Assembly (NCBI RefSeq): GCF_963666145.1
Contig: NZ_OY762614.1
Location: forward strand, 4,020,501 to 4,084,500
From: an uncultured Desulfobacter sp.
GTDB lineage: Bacteria; Desulfobacterota; Desulfobacteria; Desulfobacterales; Desulfobacteraceae
Direction: 5' to 3'
Length of the DNA stretch: 64,000 bases
In this document: one piece after another, positions 43,013-51,264 of the stretch
Position numbering within the stretch: the first letter of the stretch is position 1
How the letters are laid out: each line of letters begins with the position of its first letter
Made by a program: the position numbers and the translations under genes
The notes under the pieces: model-generated
Seen by the model: the letters and a program-made list of their open reading frames with translations, nothing else
Database searches by the model: none
What the model was told of the DNA's origin: nothing

Positions 43013-43734
43013 GGTTTTTCAGCCCGGATTTCTTTAAGGAACAACTTCTCCATTGTATTTTTGCTAAGGGCGGTTTTCGAATAAATATTTTTTAACCTGC
43101 CCTTATCCATGATTGTGACACGGTCACAGATTCTTTCCACATCATTTAAAATGTGTGAACAGAATAAAATGGTTTTCCCTTCTTTTTGTAAATTTAGTAT
43201 CAGATCAAGGACCATTTTTCTACCCAGAGGGTCCAAGCCTGACATGGGTTCGTCCAATACAACCACTTTGGGGTCATGCACCAGGGCAAAACAGATCCCC
43301 GCTCGCTGGAGCATTCCCTTTGAATAAGTCTTCAATCGTCGTTTTCTCACCTCATACAGCTCAACTGCCTTAAGCAAGAGGTTAATCCGTTTTTCTGAAA
43401 GCAATTTTGGCAGGCCGGAAGCTGTCGCACTGAATCGCAACAATTCAAGCACTGTCAAATTCTGATAAAAATAGGGATTTTCCGGGAGATATCCCATGTT
43501 CCGGCGGGACTGGGGATCTGAGGGTTGTTTATTTTCAATTGTTAAAGACCCCGTGTCAGGCCGTATAAACCCCAGGATCATTTTAATGATTGTACTTTTC
43601 CCGGCGCCGTTAGCCCCGATGATTCCAAAAATTTCGCCTGCTTGAATATCTAAAGAAAGGTTTTCAACAGCCGTTTTTTTTTTTCTTAGGAAACCAGAAC
43701 TGTATGATTTTGTAATATTTTTTAAAACAATCAT
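43009..43734 (-). CDS. ABC transporter ATPase of the pilin-linked exporter
   Basis: 241 residues. Walker A GANGAGKS, Q-loop YLPENPYFYQNLTVLELL, a signature region YSKGMLQRAGICFAL (YSKGM instead of LSGGQ, seen in this subgroup), Walker B VVVLDEPMSGLDP, and H-loop CSHIL. First gene of the four-gene exporter operon. The pilin-pair terminator lies 32 bp upstream and no clear own promoter is visible, so read-through may supply it. Confidence 0.88.
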   Translation of the reverse strand: MIVLKNITKSYSSGFLRKKKTAVENLSLDIQAGEIFGIIGANGAGKSTIIKMILGFIRPDTGSLTIENKQPSDPQSRRNMGYLPENPYFYQNLTVLELLRFSATASGLPKLLSEKRINLLLKAVELYEVRKRRLKTYSKGMLQRAGICFALVHDPKVVVLDEPMSGLDPLGRKMVLDLILNLQKEGKTILFCSHILNDVERICDRVTIMDKGRLKNIYSKTALSKNTMEKLFLKEIRAEKP

Positions 43735-43766
43735 AGGGTCGGGAATAGAAGAAGTATAAAGTAAAA

Positions 43767-43800
43767 GGGCAGATCCCGATTTTTCAGAAAGGATCTGCCC
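43767..43800 (-). terminator. Terminator after the pilin pair
   Basis: GGGCAGATCC and GGATCTGCCC pair over 10 bp around a 14-base loop; on the minus strand TTTTACTTTAT follows. It lies 41 bp after the secreted pilin-partner gene and before the exporter operon. Confidence 0.7.
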
Positions 43801-43841
43801 GGTTTTAATGTGTTTAGTTTGATAATAACTTATATTATTAG

Positions 43842-44198
43842 TTATTTAGATGCATATCCGCCCGTTGTTTTTCCGTCTGCAGCTGCATCTGCTGTAGTAG
43901 GTGCAGAGGAGGTATAAGTTTTCAGAAAAACAGCACCGCTGGCAGAATGAACGTTGTAACCGATTGCGTCCGTGCCTGCTTTTGGGTTTACTGTAACAAT
44001 CCCATATGAGTTTGTATTAGTGGCAACATTTGCCAGAACACCCGGGGAGATTTCACACGTCAGTTGTCCACCGGTATTTGATGTTGTACCGACAGTCAGA
44101 GGGTTGTTGACTGTGTTCGTGTAATTTGCTGCATAACCTGAGCTGGTCATGCCCACTATTGCGAGAATACTGAAGATCCGTATTAGAGATTTTTTCAT
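43842..44198 (-). CDS. Secreted 118-residue protein, possible PilA-C-type pilin partner
   Basis: Signal peptide MKKSLIRIFSILAIVGMTSSGYA, mature part about 95 residues, Thr/Ser/Ala/Gly-rich with beta-strand character and one Cys (LTCEISPG). It has no prepilin signal or hydrophobic helix. It lies 93 bp downstream of a pilin that is only the helix and a short tail. In Geobacter the short PilA-N is followed by such a secreted globular partner, PilA-C, which binds it in the filament. The segment IGYNVHSASGAVFLKTYTSS fits the region PilA-C keeps, as far as I recall. Function assigned by context only. Confidence 0.6.
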   Translation of the reverse strand: MKKSLIRIFSILAIVGMTSSGYAANYTNTVNNPLTVGTTSNTGGQLTCEISPGVLANVATNTNSYGIVTVNPKAGTDAIGYNVHSASGAVFLKTYTSSAPTTADAAADGKTTGGYASK

Positions 44199-44291
44199 AA
44201 TATGAACTCCTTATGCCCTTTTAAAGTAAATATTTTTTAATGTATATTAAGATAATACAAGTTAATTGACTGGGTAAGTATCCATTTTGCA

Positions 44292-44510
44292 TTAGAGCGG
44301 GTAAGTATCCCACTCCGCATAGTACCCTTCAAGTTCTGTTTTGATATTCTTTGCATCAGAAACAGACGCGGCATTGTAGGATTTTGCCCGGTATTTTGAG
44401 AACTGAGGGATGGCAATTGCAGCCAGGATACCAATGATCGCAATAACAATCATGAGTTCAATCAAGGTAAAACCTTTTTGATTTTTTTGTTTTCTTAGCC
44501 AGTTGGTCAT
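44292..44510 (-). CDS. pilA: Short type IVa pilin (PilA-N type)
   Basis: 72 residues. Prepilin leader ends QKG; peptidase cleavage before F14 gives a 59-residue mature pilin starting FTLIELMIVIAIIGILAAIA with Glu5 kept. There is no globular head; the sequence tracks the Geobacter sulfurreducens pilin closely (PQFSKYRAKSYNAASVSDAKN...). Aromatics at mature positions 1, 24, 27, 32, 50, 51, 54 and 57 make 8 of 59 residues. A strong GGAGGTG ribosome site lies 6 bp upstream. PilR-type regulator, sigma-54 gene and minor pilins are all in the window; pilBCMNOPQT are not. Confidence 0.92.
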   Translation of the reverse strand: MTNWLRKQKNQKGFTLIELMIVIAIIGILAAIAIPQFSKYRAKSYNAASVSDAKNIKTELEGYYAEWDTYPL

Positions 44511-44606
44511 GTGTCACCTCCAAAAATTATGGTGTTAAAATAAAACTGGTTTTTCGCTTTGGGTTTGCATAACTGGATTTTCTTTTTTGAAATTATAGAG
44601 AGGTAA

Positions 44607-44622
44607 TCCAAGAATGGTGCCA
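44607..44622 (-). promoter_or_regulatory. pilA: Candidate sigma-54 promoter of the pilin gene
   Basis: Minus strand reads TGGCACC-ATTC-TTGGA, matching the -24/-12 consensus TGGCACG-N4-TTGCA in spacing and all but two positions (one is the usual C of the -12 GC, here G). It lies about 97 bp before the pilin ATG, giving a long leader. The neighbouring PilR-like activator and rpoN support it. The rest of 44623-44914 is AT-rich with nothing else I can name. Confidence 0.6.
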
Positions 44623-44914
44623 ACGCGATTAAAAAAAGACAATAATGAATATGGTGTTTAATATCAAATTGTTATAATCAAACATTAGACTTGGTTTTAA
44701 CGCTCCAAAACGCAAAAACATAAAATTGTTTACAATTTTTGAAATTCACATCCAAATTTTGTCACTTTTCGCCGTCTATTATGGAACCCGGGTACACTTG
44801 AAACGAATTTACGAAAAATATTTTAAATGAATGTGTTAAATGATAGGGTTTGATCTCTCTTTCCTGACTGCAAAAGACTGAAAACATTTTAAACGCATTG
44901 GACTTAATTTTTAT

Positions 44915-45790
44915 ATGCATCAAAAAATGAAGAAACCACTCCGCCATGAAATTATTCGACTGATCCGTCCCTACCAGTGGATAAAAAACCTGCTGCTGTT
45001 TTCACCGATATTTTTTGCCGGAAAAGTGGTGGGAACAACTCTGCTGACTGTCGGTGCCGGTGTGGTAATATTCTGCCTGGTTTCCAGTCTGGGGTATCTG
45101 CTAAACGATTGGGTGGATAGAGAAAAGGATGTCTACCATTTCAGTAAAAAAACACGGCCCTTTGCGGCACAGACCGTCTCCGGAAGGCAGGGTATTCTCA
45201 TTGCACTTACTCTGTTTACCGTTACCTGCATCCTGATAAGCCTTTATCCGCCCCCGCTTCAATTTATTGTTTATCTCGCCTTTTATACACTCCTGACCTG
45301 CTGCTATAGTTTATACGTTAAAAATGTCATGATCCTTGAAATCTTTTTCGTGGCTCTGGGTTTTGTTTTTCGTGTCCTGGCCGGCGGTGCTGCCGGTGGT
45401 GTGAACATTTCAAGCTGGCTGTTCCTGACGGTTTTTTTCATCGCCATGATGATCTCCATTGCAAAACGGGTGAATGAACTCAAGGAACTGGGGGAGGAAA
45501 CTGCCGTTCTCCATAGAAACAGTCAGGCCGGCTATTCTGATAACTTCCTGAACAGTATGCTCTGGGCTTGTGGGAGCATCACGCTTGTGGTCTACGCCCT
45601 TTATGCCGTTGAACATGGTACGTTGGTCTTATATTCGGTTATTCCCGCAACCTACGGAATTTTCAGGTTCATCTATCTGACAGACCTTGGCCGCGGTTCA
45701 GACCCAATACGAACACTATTTAATGACAGGCAGTTGTTGTTGACCACATTAATCTTTATATGTTTTTTAACTATTGTCATATATTACTGA
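44915..45790 (+). CDS. UbiA-family decaprenyl-phosphate phosphoribosyltransferase
   Basis: 291 residues, about eight or nine membrane helices. The N-terminal IIRLIRPYQWIKNLLLFSPIFFAGK and first aspartate motif NDWVDREKD (64-72, NDxxDxxxD) are those of DPPR synthase, which moves phosphoribose from PRPP to decaprenyl phosphate, the first step to decaprenyl-phospho-arabinofuranose. KTRPFAAQTVSGRQG and the second motif LTDLGRGSDPIRTLFND follow. No DprE1/DprE2 epimerase is in the window. It leads a plus-strand set with wzm/wzt; 193 bp without a gene separates it from wzm. Confidence 0.85.
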   Translation: MHQKMKKPLRHEIIRLIRPYQWIKNLLLFSPIFFAGKVVGTTLLTVGAGVVIFCLVSSLGYLLNDWVDREKDVYHFSKKTRPFAAQTVSGRQGILIALTLFTVTCILISLYPPPLQFIVYLAFYTLLTCCYSLYVKNVMILEIFFVALGFVFRVLAGGAAGGVNISSWLFLTVFFIAMMISIAKRVNELKELGEETAVLHRNSQAGYSDNFLNSMLWACGSITLVVYALYAVEHGTLVLYSVIPATYGIFRFIYLTDLGRGSDPIRTLFNDRQLLLTTLIFICFLTIVIYY

Positions 45791-45983
45791 TGTATTCGTT
45801 GATGATCAGGGGAGGCAAAAAAAGTCATAGAGCGTGTCCAAAGCAAGACCCTGTCGAATCATTATCGCAGAGGACTGATTTTTCGTTTTTTTGTATTAAA
45901 AAATTTGATATGGTTTTTCAATTATCAAAGAGGTGCAGACAGTAATTGCATGTTGATTCATCCTAAAATTCGGTTGTTTTTAA

Positions 45984-46757
45984 TTGTTATATAGATTAAT
46001 TCAATACAAGGATTTACTCGCGATTTTTATTTGGCGGGAGTTTTTGATCCGATATAAGCAGACCATCATCGGCGTGCTCTGGGCAGTGATTCAACCGTTC
46101 AGCATGATGCTTCTTTTTGTTTTTGTATTCGGTATCGTGCTGAAAGTCGATACCGGAGATATCCCCAAACCTCTTTTTTATTTTGCAGGACTGATTCCCT
46201 GGACTTTTTTTTCCTCTTCCGTCTCTGTCTCCATCACATCCCTTACCGAACACCGGGACCTGATCACGAAAATATATTTTCCAAGGGAATTGATCATCTT
46301 TTCGCGAATACTTGTATTTATGACAGATTTCTTCATCTCAATGGTTCTGTTTTTTATCTTTTTGTTTTTTTACGGGAAGAATTTAACATCCAGTGCCCTG
46401 TGGGCCGTTCCCATTGTTCTGCTGATGCTGATATTCACGGCAGCTTTAAGCCTGATACTGGGAATGATTAATGTGTATTACCGGGATGTGAAACTTGCTT
46501 CGGGATTTCTTCTTCGGCTATGGTTTTTCGCTACCCCGGTTTTTTATTCCATTGATCAACTGCACTTGAAATACAAATTGATTCTTTTTTTGAATCCTTT
46601 AACCTATCTTGTGGAAAATTTCAGGCGGGTGCTGATCGAAGGCAGAGGCATTGTTCTCTGGCAATTCGGAATAGAATCCGTTTTTATCCTATTTCTTTTT
46701 TGGCTGAGCTACACTGTATTTATGAAATTTGAAAGGTCCTTTGCCGATGTTATCTGA
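45984..46757 (+). CDS. wzm: Polysaccharide ABC exporter permease (Wzm type)
   Basis: 257 residues from a TTG codon (MLYRLIQYKDLLAIFIWREF), followed by the diagnostic RYKQTIIGVLWAVIQPFSMM. Six membrane helices; GLIPWTFFSSSVSVSITSL, NVYYRDVKLASGFLLRLWFFATPVFYS and NPLTYLVENFRRVLIEG are the conserved blocks. Exports O-antigen-like glycan on a polyprenyl carrier. Overlaps wzt by 11 bp. No good ribosome site precedes the TTG, so an upstream regulation or low expression is possible. Confidence 0.9.
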   Translation: MLYRLIQYKDLLAIFIWREFLIRYKQTIIGVLWAVIQPFSMMLLFVFVFGIVLKVDTGDIPKPLFYFAGLIPWTFFSSSVSVSITSLTEHRDLITKIYFPRELIIFSRILVFMTDFFISMVLFFIFLFFYGKNLTSSALWAVPIVLLMLIFTAALSLILGMINVYYRDVKLASGFLLRLWFFATPVFYSIDQLHLKYKLILFLNPLTYLVENFRRVLIEGRGIVLWQFGIESVFILFLFWLSYTVFMKFERSFADVI

Positions 46758-47448
46758 TACTGCCATCTCTTTTGACCGGGTCAGTAAAATCTATTCAAAG
46801 GGCTCAAGTGCTCACGGTACACTAAGAGACGACATCCTGTCTTTATTCAATCGTCGAAAAAAAACGTCTCTAAAAGAGAATGAATTTTATGCACTGAAAG
46901 ACCTCTCCTTTGATATCAAAAAAGGACAAAGCATCGGCCTTTACGGCCCTAACGGTTCCGGTAAAAGCACCCTTTTAAAATTGATTGCCAATGTCATCTC
47001 TCCAAGCTCGGGCTGTGTTAAAGTGAATGGCCGCATCGCGCCTTTGATCGAGCTGGGAGCAGGGTTCCATCCCGATCTGACAGGAATAGAAAATATTTAT
47101 ATGAATGGGGCCATCTTGGGCATGACGATTGGTGAAATAAAATCAAAACTGGAAAGAATTGTTGAATACTCTGGATTGGCTGAGTTTATTTCAACGCCAG
47201 TGAAAAAATATTCTTCAGGGATGAAACTGAGGCTTGGGTTTTCTGTAGCCGTTCACAGTGAGGCTGATATTTTCTTGTTTGATGAAGTGCTGGCTGTGGG
47301 GGACGAGGACTTTAGAATAAAATCATTTTATTCGATCATAGATCTTCTAAAAAAAAGGAAAACCCTTATAGTCGTCTCTCATAATAAGGATAAATTAACC
47401 CAAATAGCAAAGCGAATGATTTATATAGAGAAGGGTAAAGTGGTATAA
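46747..47448 (+). CDS. wzt: Polysaccharide ABC exporter ATPase (Wzt type)
   Basis: 233 residues from ATG 46747. Walker A GPNGSGKS, the Wzt-specific IAPLIELGAGFHPDLTGIENIYMNGAILGM, signature KYSSGMKLRLGFSVA, Walker B DIFLFDEVLAVGDEDF and H-loop VSHN. It lacks the C-terminal carbohydrate-binding domain of Wzt proteins that recognise a capped O-chain, so export is likely coupled to synthesis without a terminal modification. Convergent with the GT2 gene 15 bp on. Confidence 0.9.
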   Translation: MLSDTAISFDRVSKIYSKGSSAHGTLRDDILSLFNRRKKTSLKENEFYALKDLSFDIKKGQSIGLYGPNGSGKSTLLKLIANVISPSSGCVKVNGRIAPLIELGAGFHPDLTGIENIYMNGAILGMTIGEIKSKLERIVEYSGLAEFISTPVKKYSSGMKLRLGFSVAVHSEADIFLFDEVLAVGDEDFRIKSFYSIIDLLKKRKTLIVVSHNKDKLTQIAKRMIYIEKGKVV

Positions 47449-47463
47449 CATATTGAAAAATTG

Positions 47464-48855
47464 TCAGATTATGCCTTCTTTGTATTGTTTGCTTTTTTTA
47501 AGAACAAAAGGCAGAAGCAGTAAAGCTGAGAATTCTCCTATAAAAAGCGACAGAATGATTTTATATAGCCTTAGAAATCCCGTTTTTTGAACTGAAAAGG
47601 TTCTTTTTCGTGTATCGAAAAAGATGGCCATTGATGCGGCATATATAAAAGGAGTTGGCATCGTAGTCACTACAATGTCATATTTTAGTTTGTAAAGCTT
47701 TTTTAACATACGAAAAAGGTATCCAACTCTGTTTGATAGCCGGTTATTAATCATTATTTTTGTATAGGATTCGAAATACGTTTTACGGTCACTGGAGATC
47801 AAAATATGAATTTTAGACTGAGGGTATTCCTGTTTAATCGCATGTAAAAGTTCCATGCTGTTTTCAAGACTTGCTCCTGTCAATGAAATTAATATTTTTT
47901 CAGGTGAGTTTGTTTTTGTGTGTAATGTATTTATCTGACTATCCCGCCCGTGTGATTGTGAAGATTTAAATCTGCCCCAGTTGGAGTGATAAAAATCGAA
48001 GATGGCCTGTTGGATCAGACCTGCCGTCTCCTTTTTTTTGTGGACTCGAAAAAAAAAATAGAGTTTCAAATAAAACCTGAGGCTACTTAAAAAAATTTTT
48101 ATCCGCCCGTGGTTTGGCGTATGTTTTGAATATGTCAGCAGGGCATTTCGTATTCCGTAATAGTAATTGGTAACATCGCCTCTGTCCCTTTCTGTAAAAG
48201 ACCCGTGATATACAATGGATTCTGTCACGCAAACAACCCGATAACCCTTTTGCTTAAAACAAAGCCCCCAGTCCATATCATCCCAGCATAGGAACATTCG
48301 CTCATCCATTACCCCCACTTTTTTTAAGGCACTGGTTCTGACAAGTGCTGAACATACCGCTACATAATCCACATCAATGATTTCAGTTGGATTTTTTTTG
48401 GAATTGCGATTAACTGGTATAACACCGATGGTATCCCATCGAAAATTGGAACCAGTTTCAACAATGACCGAGGGCTCATCAATATCCTGGATCCTGGATC
48501 CTGCCAGGCCAATATCGCTGTTTAAATTCATCACTTCCAAAAGCGATTTAAGCGTTGAATCCCTTATCCGGGCATCGTTATCCAGCATCCAGATATACTC
48601 ATAATGCTTATGACTTAGCCGATTCAATCCTTTATTAAACCCCCCTGTTCCACCAAGATTTTTCTGATTGAGAATAAGTGTCACATGTGGGAATTTTTTT
48701 TTGACTGCGTTCACAGAATTATCTGTTGAAGCATTATCCACCATAAAAATATCGAAACAAACATTATTGACAGTATCAAGGTCGGATAACAGGTTTAAAG
48801 TATCCTGTTCTTTATTCCAGTTGACAATTAATACGGCAACCCTCCTTTTTTTCAT
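47464..48855 (-). CDS. GT2 glycosyltransferase with extra C-terminal domain
   Basis: 463 residues from ATG 48855. The GT-A domain (about 1-290) has VAVLIVNWNKEQDT, VDNASTDNS, NLGGTGGFNKGLNRL, the metal-binding WMLDNDARI and the acceptor-side WDDMDWGLCFKQKGYRV, as in galactofuranosyl- and rhamnosyltransferases. The last 150-170 residues (from about ILISLTGASLENSMELLHAIKQEYPQSKI) look like a Rossmann-type fold ending in hydrophobic segments; I do not recognise them. It overlaps nothing but starts 2 bp after the next GT2's stop, so the minus-strand glycan genes run as one operon. Confidence 0.82.
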   Translation of the reverse strand: MKKRRVAVLIVNWNKEQDTLNLLSDLDTVNNVCFDIFMVDNASTDNSVNAVKKKFPHVTLILNQKNLGGTGGFNKGLNRLSHKHYEYIWMLDNDARIRDSTLKSLLEVMNLNSDIGLAGSRIQDIDEPSVIVETGSNFRWDTIGVIPVNRNSKKNPTEIIDVDYVAVCSALVRTSALKKVGVMDERMFLCWDDMDWGLCFKQKGYRVVCVTESIVYHGSFTERDRGDVTNYYYGIRNALLTYSKHTPNHGRIKIFLSSLRFYLKLYFFFRVHKKKETAGLIQQAIFDFYHSNWGRFKSSQSHGRDSQINTLHTKTNSPEKILISLTGASLENSMELLHAIKQEYPQSKIHILISSDRKTYFESYTKIMINNRLSNRVGYLFRMLKKLYKLKYDIVVTTMPTPFIYAASMAIFFDTRKRTFSVQKTGFLRLYKIILSLFIGEFSALLLLPFVLKKSKQYKEGII

Positions 48856-48856
48856 G

Positions 48857-49771
48857 TTAGTCCTTTTTTCCATATTCAATAACAGGGTTAAAGAAAAAAC
48901 CGCTAAAGATACCTTTCAGGATTATCCACATGGTTTTAACATTACGATTCAAAAGACTTTTTGCTGCATCTATCAGTCCATAGGTGATAAAAACAATTAA
49001 TTGAGCCCTTGTCTTATATTTTCTCGCAAGATACACATTATTGCGATAGAAGAAAAAAAACAGCTCTATTCTTTTACGATCAGTTTCATTGAAAATACTA
49101 ATTTTTTTTTGTATCTCACGCCGGTGCTCCACAATGCTTTTGCCAACCAGATATCCACTCATTAAATTGGAAAGCCTGTGTGTATACTCTCCATCATCTC
49201 CCCAGATAAACATGTCCTTTAAAGGGAAGCCCGCTTTGTTAACAGCATCTCTTGTGATGAGCACGGAAACAAAAGTGCATGCCCTGACTTTTATAACGCT
49301 TTGAATTAAATATTGATTCCATGTTGCATACCCATTGTCCCCGCCCCGGGTATCTATATCCGGCAGGTTCATGGGCATCCTATCCTTTCCTACAACATGG
49401 CTGCAGTAAAATGTTCCAGAATATTTTCTGGCAGCCTCAAAAAGATATTCAAGTGCATGTTTCTCCGCATATACATCATCATCCATCAACCAGAAATAAT
49501 CTGCTCCGTGTTCGAATGCTTTCTTAAGGCCGTAATTGAAACCGCCAGCCCCCCCTGTATTTTCCGGCAACCGATAGTATAGGATATTTGTTTTTATTTT
49601 TAACAGAGATATTCCAAATTGTTCAGTTTCGTCTGAACTTGCATTGTCAACAATAATAATTTTACTGACTGGCAAGGTCTGTTGTTCGATTGCCCAAATG
49701 GTTTCTTGTAACATTGTTATCCTGTTAAAGGTGACAACAACGGCCATGATTTTTGCTTTAGATGATGTCAT
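48857..49771 (-). CDS. GT2 glycosyltransferase, GlfT1-like
   Basis: 304 residues. MAVVVTFNRITMLQETI, VDNASSDET, LPENTGGAGGFNYGLKKAFEHGADYFWLMDDDVYAEKHALEYL and FIWGDDGEYTHRLS match galactofuranosyltransferases of the GlfT1 type. The UDP-galactofuranose donor would come from the mutase gene two genes upstream. It overlaps the end of the GT4 gene by 14 bp. Confidence 0.83.
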   Translation of the reverse strand: MTSSKAKIMAVVVTFNRITMLQETIWAIEQQTLPVSKIIIVDNASSDETEQFGISLLKIKTNILYYRLPENTGGAGGFNYGLKKAFEHGADYFWLMDDDVYAEKHALEYLFEAARKYSGTFYCSHVVGKDRMPMNLPDIDTRGGDNGYATWNQYLIQSVIKVRACTFVSVLITRDAVNKAGFPLKDMFIWGDDGEYTHRLSNLMSGYLVGKSIVEHRREIQKKISIFNETDRKRIELFFFFYRNNVYLARKYKTRAQLIVFITYGLIDAAKSLLNRNVKTMWIILKGIFSGFFFNPVIEYGKKD

Positions 49772-51254
49772 AAGGTTTCCTGGAATCCTTAATAACCATA
49801 GAATATATATTCATAATTTGTGAATAATGATTTGCATAATTTAAATTAGACGAAACTAAGATATTCTTATTGTGCTGAACAATTTCATGTCGATTATTAA
49901 TATAATTTTTCATCCAGTGTATCAACTCTTGAAGAGAACAGGTGACATTTAAATATCCATTAACATTATGGATGAGGTAATCAGTAATTCCACCTTTGTT
50001 ATTCGCGATAACTGGCAGTCCTTTGGCAAGTAGTTCCAGACCAACATAGCCAAATACTTCTTCCCACACTGAAGGGACAATACCTACATGCATCGGTTCC
50101 AAAAGACTGTTTAAAGTCTCGGCATCGTAGTGTCCATGATCAAAAAAATTGGATTCAAGGGTTAGTCTGTCTTTATACTTCTGGCGAATTTGCCCCAGGG
50201 AATGCATTTCGAACAGATCAGTATATCCCTGTTTGTTTAAAGTAACGACGGCATCCATAAGCAGTTTTCCACCCTTCTGCCGGGATATAAACCCGTTCAG
50301 CGTTACAAATTTAACCTTGTGAATTAGAGTTCCCATATGTTTAGGGATGATTTTATCGATGTGTTTTAAATATGGGTTAAGAACAAAGACCTTCTCCGTA
50401 ACATCCAGGTACGTCTCGTAGATCTGTTTGACTCGCTGAGAACGAGCAACAAGTCTGGTTATTTTGCTAAGCCGTTCGATATTTATAGTTCGCCTTTGCT
50501 GTAAATTTTCTATGAATTTTTTATCCTCCTGTCTTTTATCACTTCCAGGGAGTCTTGTTTGCTGTTTTTTTGTGGGTTGTCGATCCCTTAGATATGCATA
50601 AATTTTGAAACACAAACTTCGAAAATTAAGCCATACAGCATTGTTTGACAGATCGAAACGAGTTTCAATATCCGTTAACAATAGACTTGCAGATTCAAAT
50701 ACATCGCTCCTAAAATAATCCGGTCCGGCCAGAATGCATTTTGAGCAAACGAATCCTATTTGTCCCTGTATAGTGCAATTTTTCTTAGTAAAATGATCAA
50801 AAAGTTTCAGGCAGGGACATAACAAAAAATAATCTGCCAGGGTCATTAGACAGGGTATGTCATTTTGATCCTTTATGATATCAATAATGGATGACGGAAG
50901 CCCTGCAAGTTCATGAATATGGATAATATCAGGCCTTGTTTTTGAGATAACTTTTTTAAAGAATTTTTCTGAAAAACCTTCTTTGATAGTCAGGCCAGGA
51001 TGAAGCGTTCCTGAATCTCCTCTGTGAGAAATGGGAGAGTTGATAATTTCATAAATTTGTAAATTTTTGGTTTTCCAAGAATAGAGAAAACTTTTTTTGA
51101 TCATTGGCAGTTTTCGTCCAGCGCAGAAATAAAAAACCTGGTGTCCTGATTTTAGCTGCTCATTCATCAAATCCCTGGCATATAAAATTAGTCCACCTTT
51201 TCTCCAGGGATAAAACCCCCAGCCTATATGTAAAATATTAAGTAGCTTGCCCAT
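49758..51254 (-). CDS. GT4 glycosyltransferase
   Basis: 498 residues from ATG 51254 (MGKLLNILHIGWGFYPWRKGG, the acceptor loop of GT-B enzymes). DIIHIHELAG and a cysteine-bearing middle section (CPCLKLFDHFTKKNCTIQGQIGFVCSKC, a CxC...C...CxxC pattern possibly binding metal) are followed by the donor block VPSVWEEVFGYVGLELLAKGLPVIANNKGG. It sits 10 bp after the mutase gene. Sugar and acceptor unknown. Confidence 0.8.
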   Translation of the reverse strand: MGKLLNILHIGWGFYPWRKGGLILYARDLMNEQLKSGHQVFYFCAGRKLPMIKKSFLYSWKTKNLQIYEIINSPISHRGDSGTLHPGLTIKEGFSEKFFKKVISKTRPDIIHIHELAGLPSSIIDIIKDQNDIPCLMTLADYFLLCPCLKLFDHFTKKNCTIQGQIGFVCSKCILAGPDYFRSDVFESASLLLTDIETRFDLSNNAVWLNFRSLCFKIYAYLRDRQPTKKQQTRLPGSDKRQEDKKFIENLQQRRTINIERLSKITRLVARSQRVKQIYETYLDVTEKVFVLNPYLKHIDKIIPKHMGTLIHKVKFVTLNGFISRQKGGKLLMDAVVTLNKQGYTDLFEMHSLGQIRQKYKDRLTLESNFFDHGHYDAETLNSLLEPMHVGIVPSVWEEVFGYVGLELLAKGLPVIANNKGGITDYLIHNVNGYLNVTCSLQELIHWMKNYINNRHEIVQHNKNILVSSNLNYANHYSQIMNIYSMVIKDSRKPYDII

Positions 51255-51264
51255 CAGTAAAATG

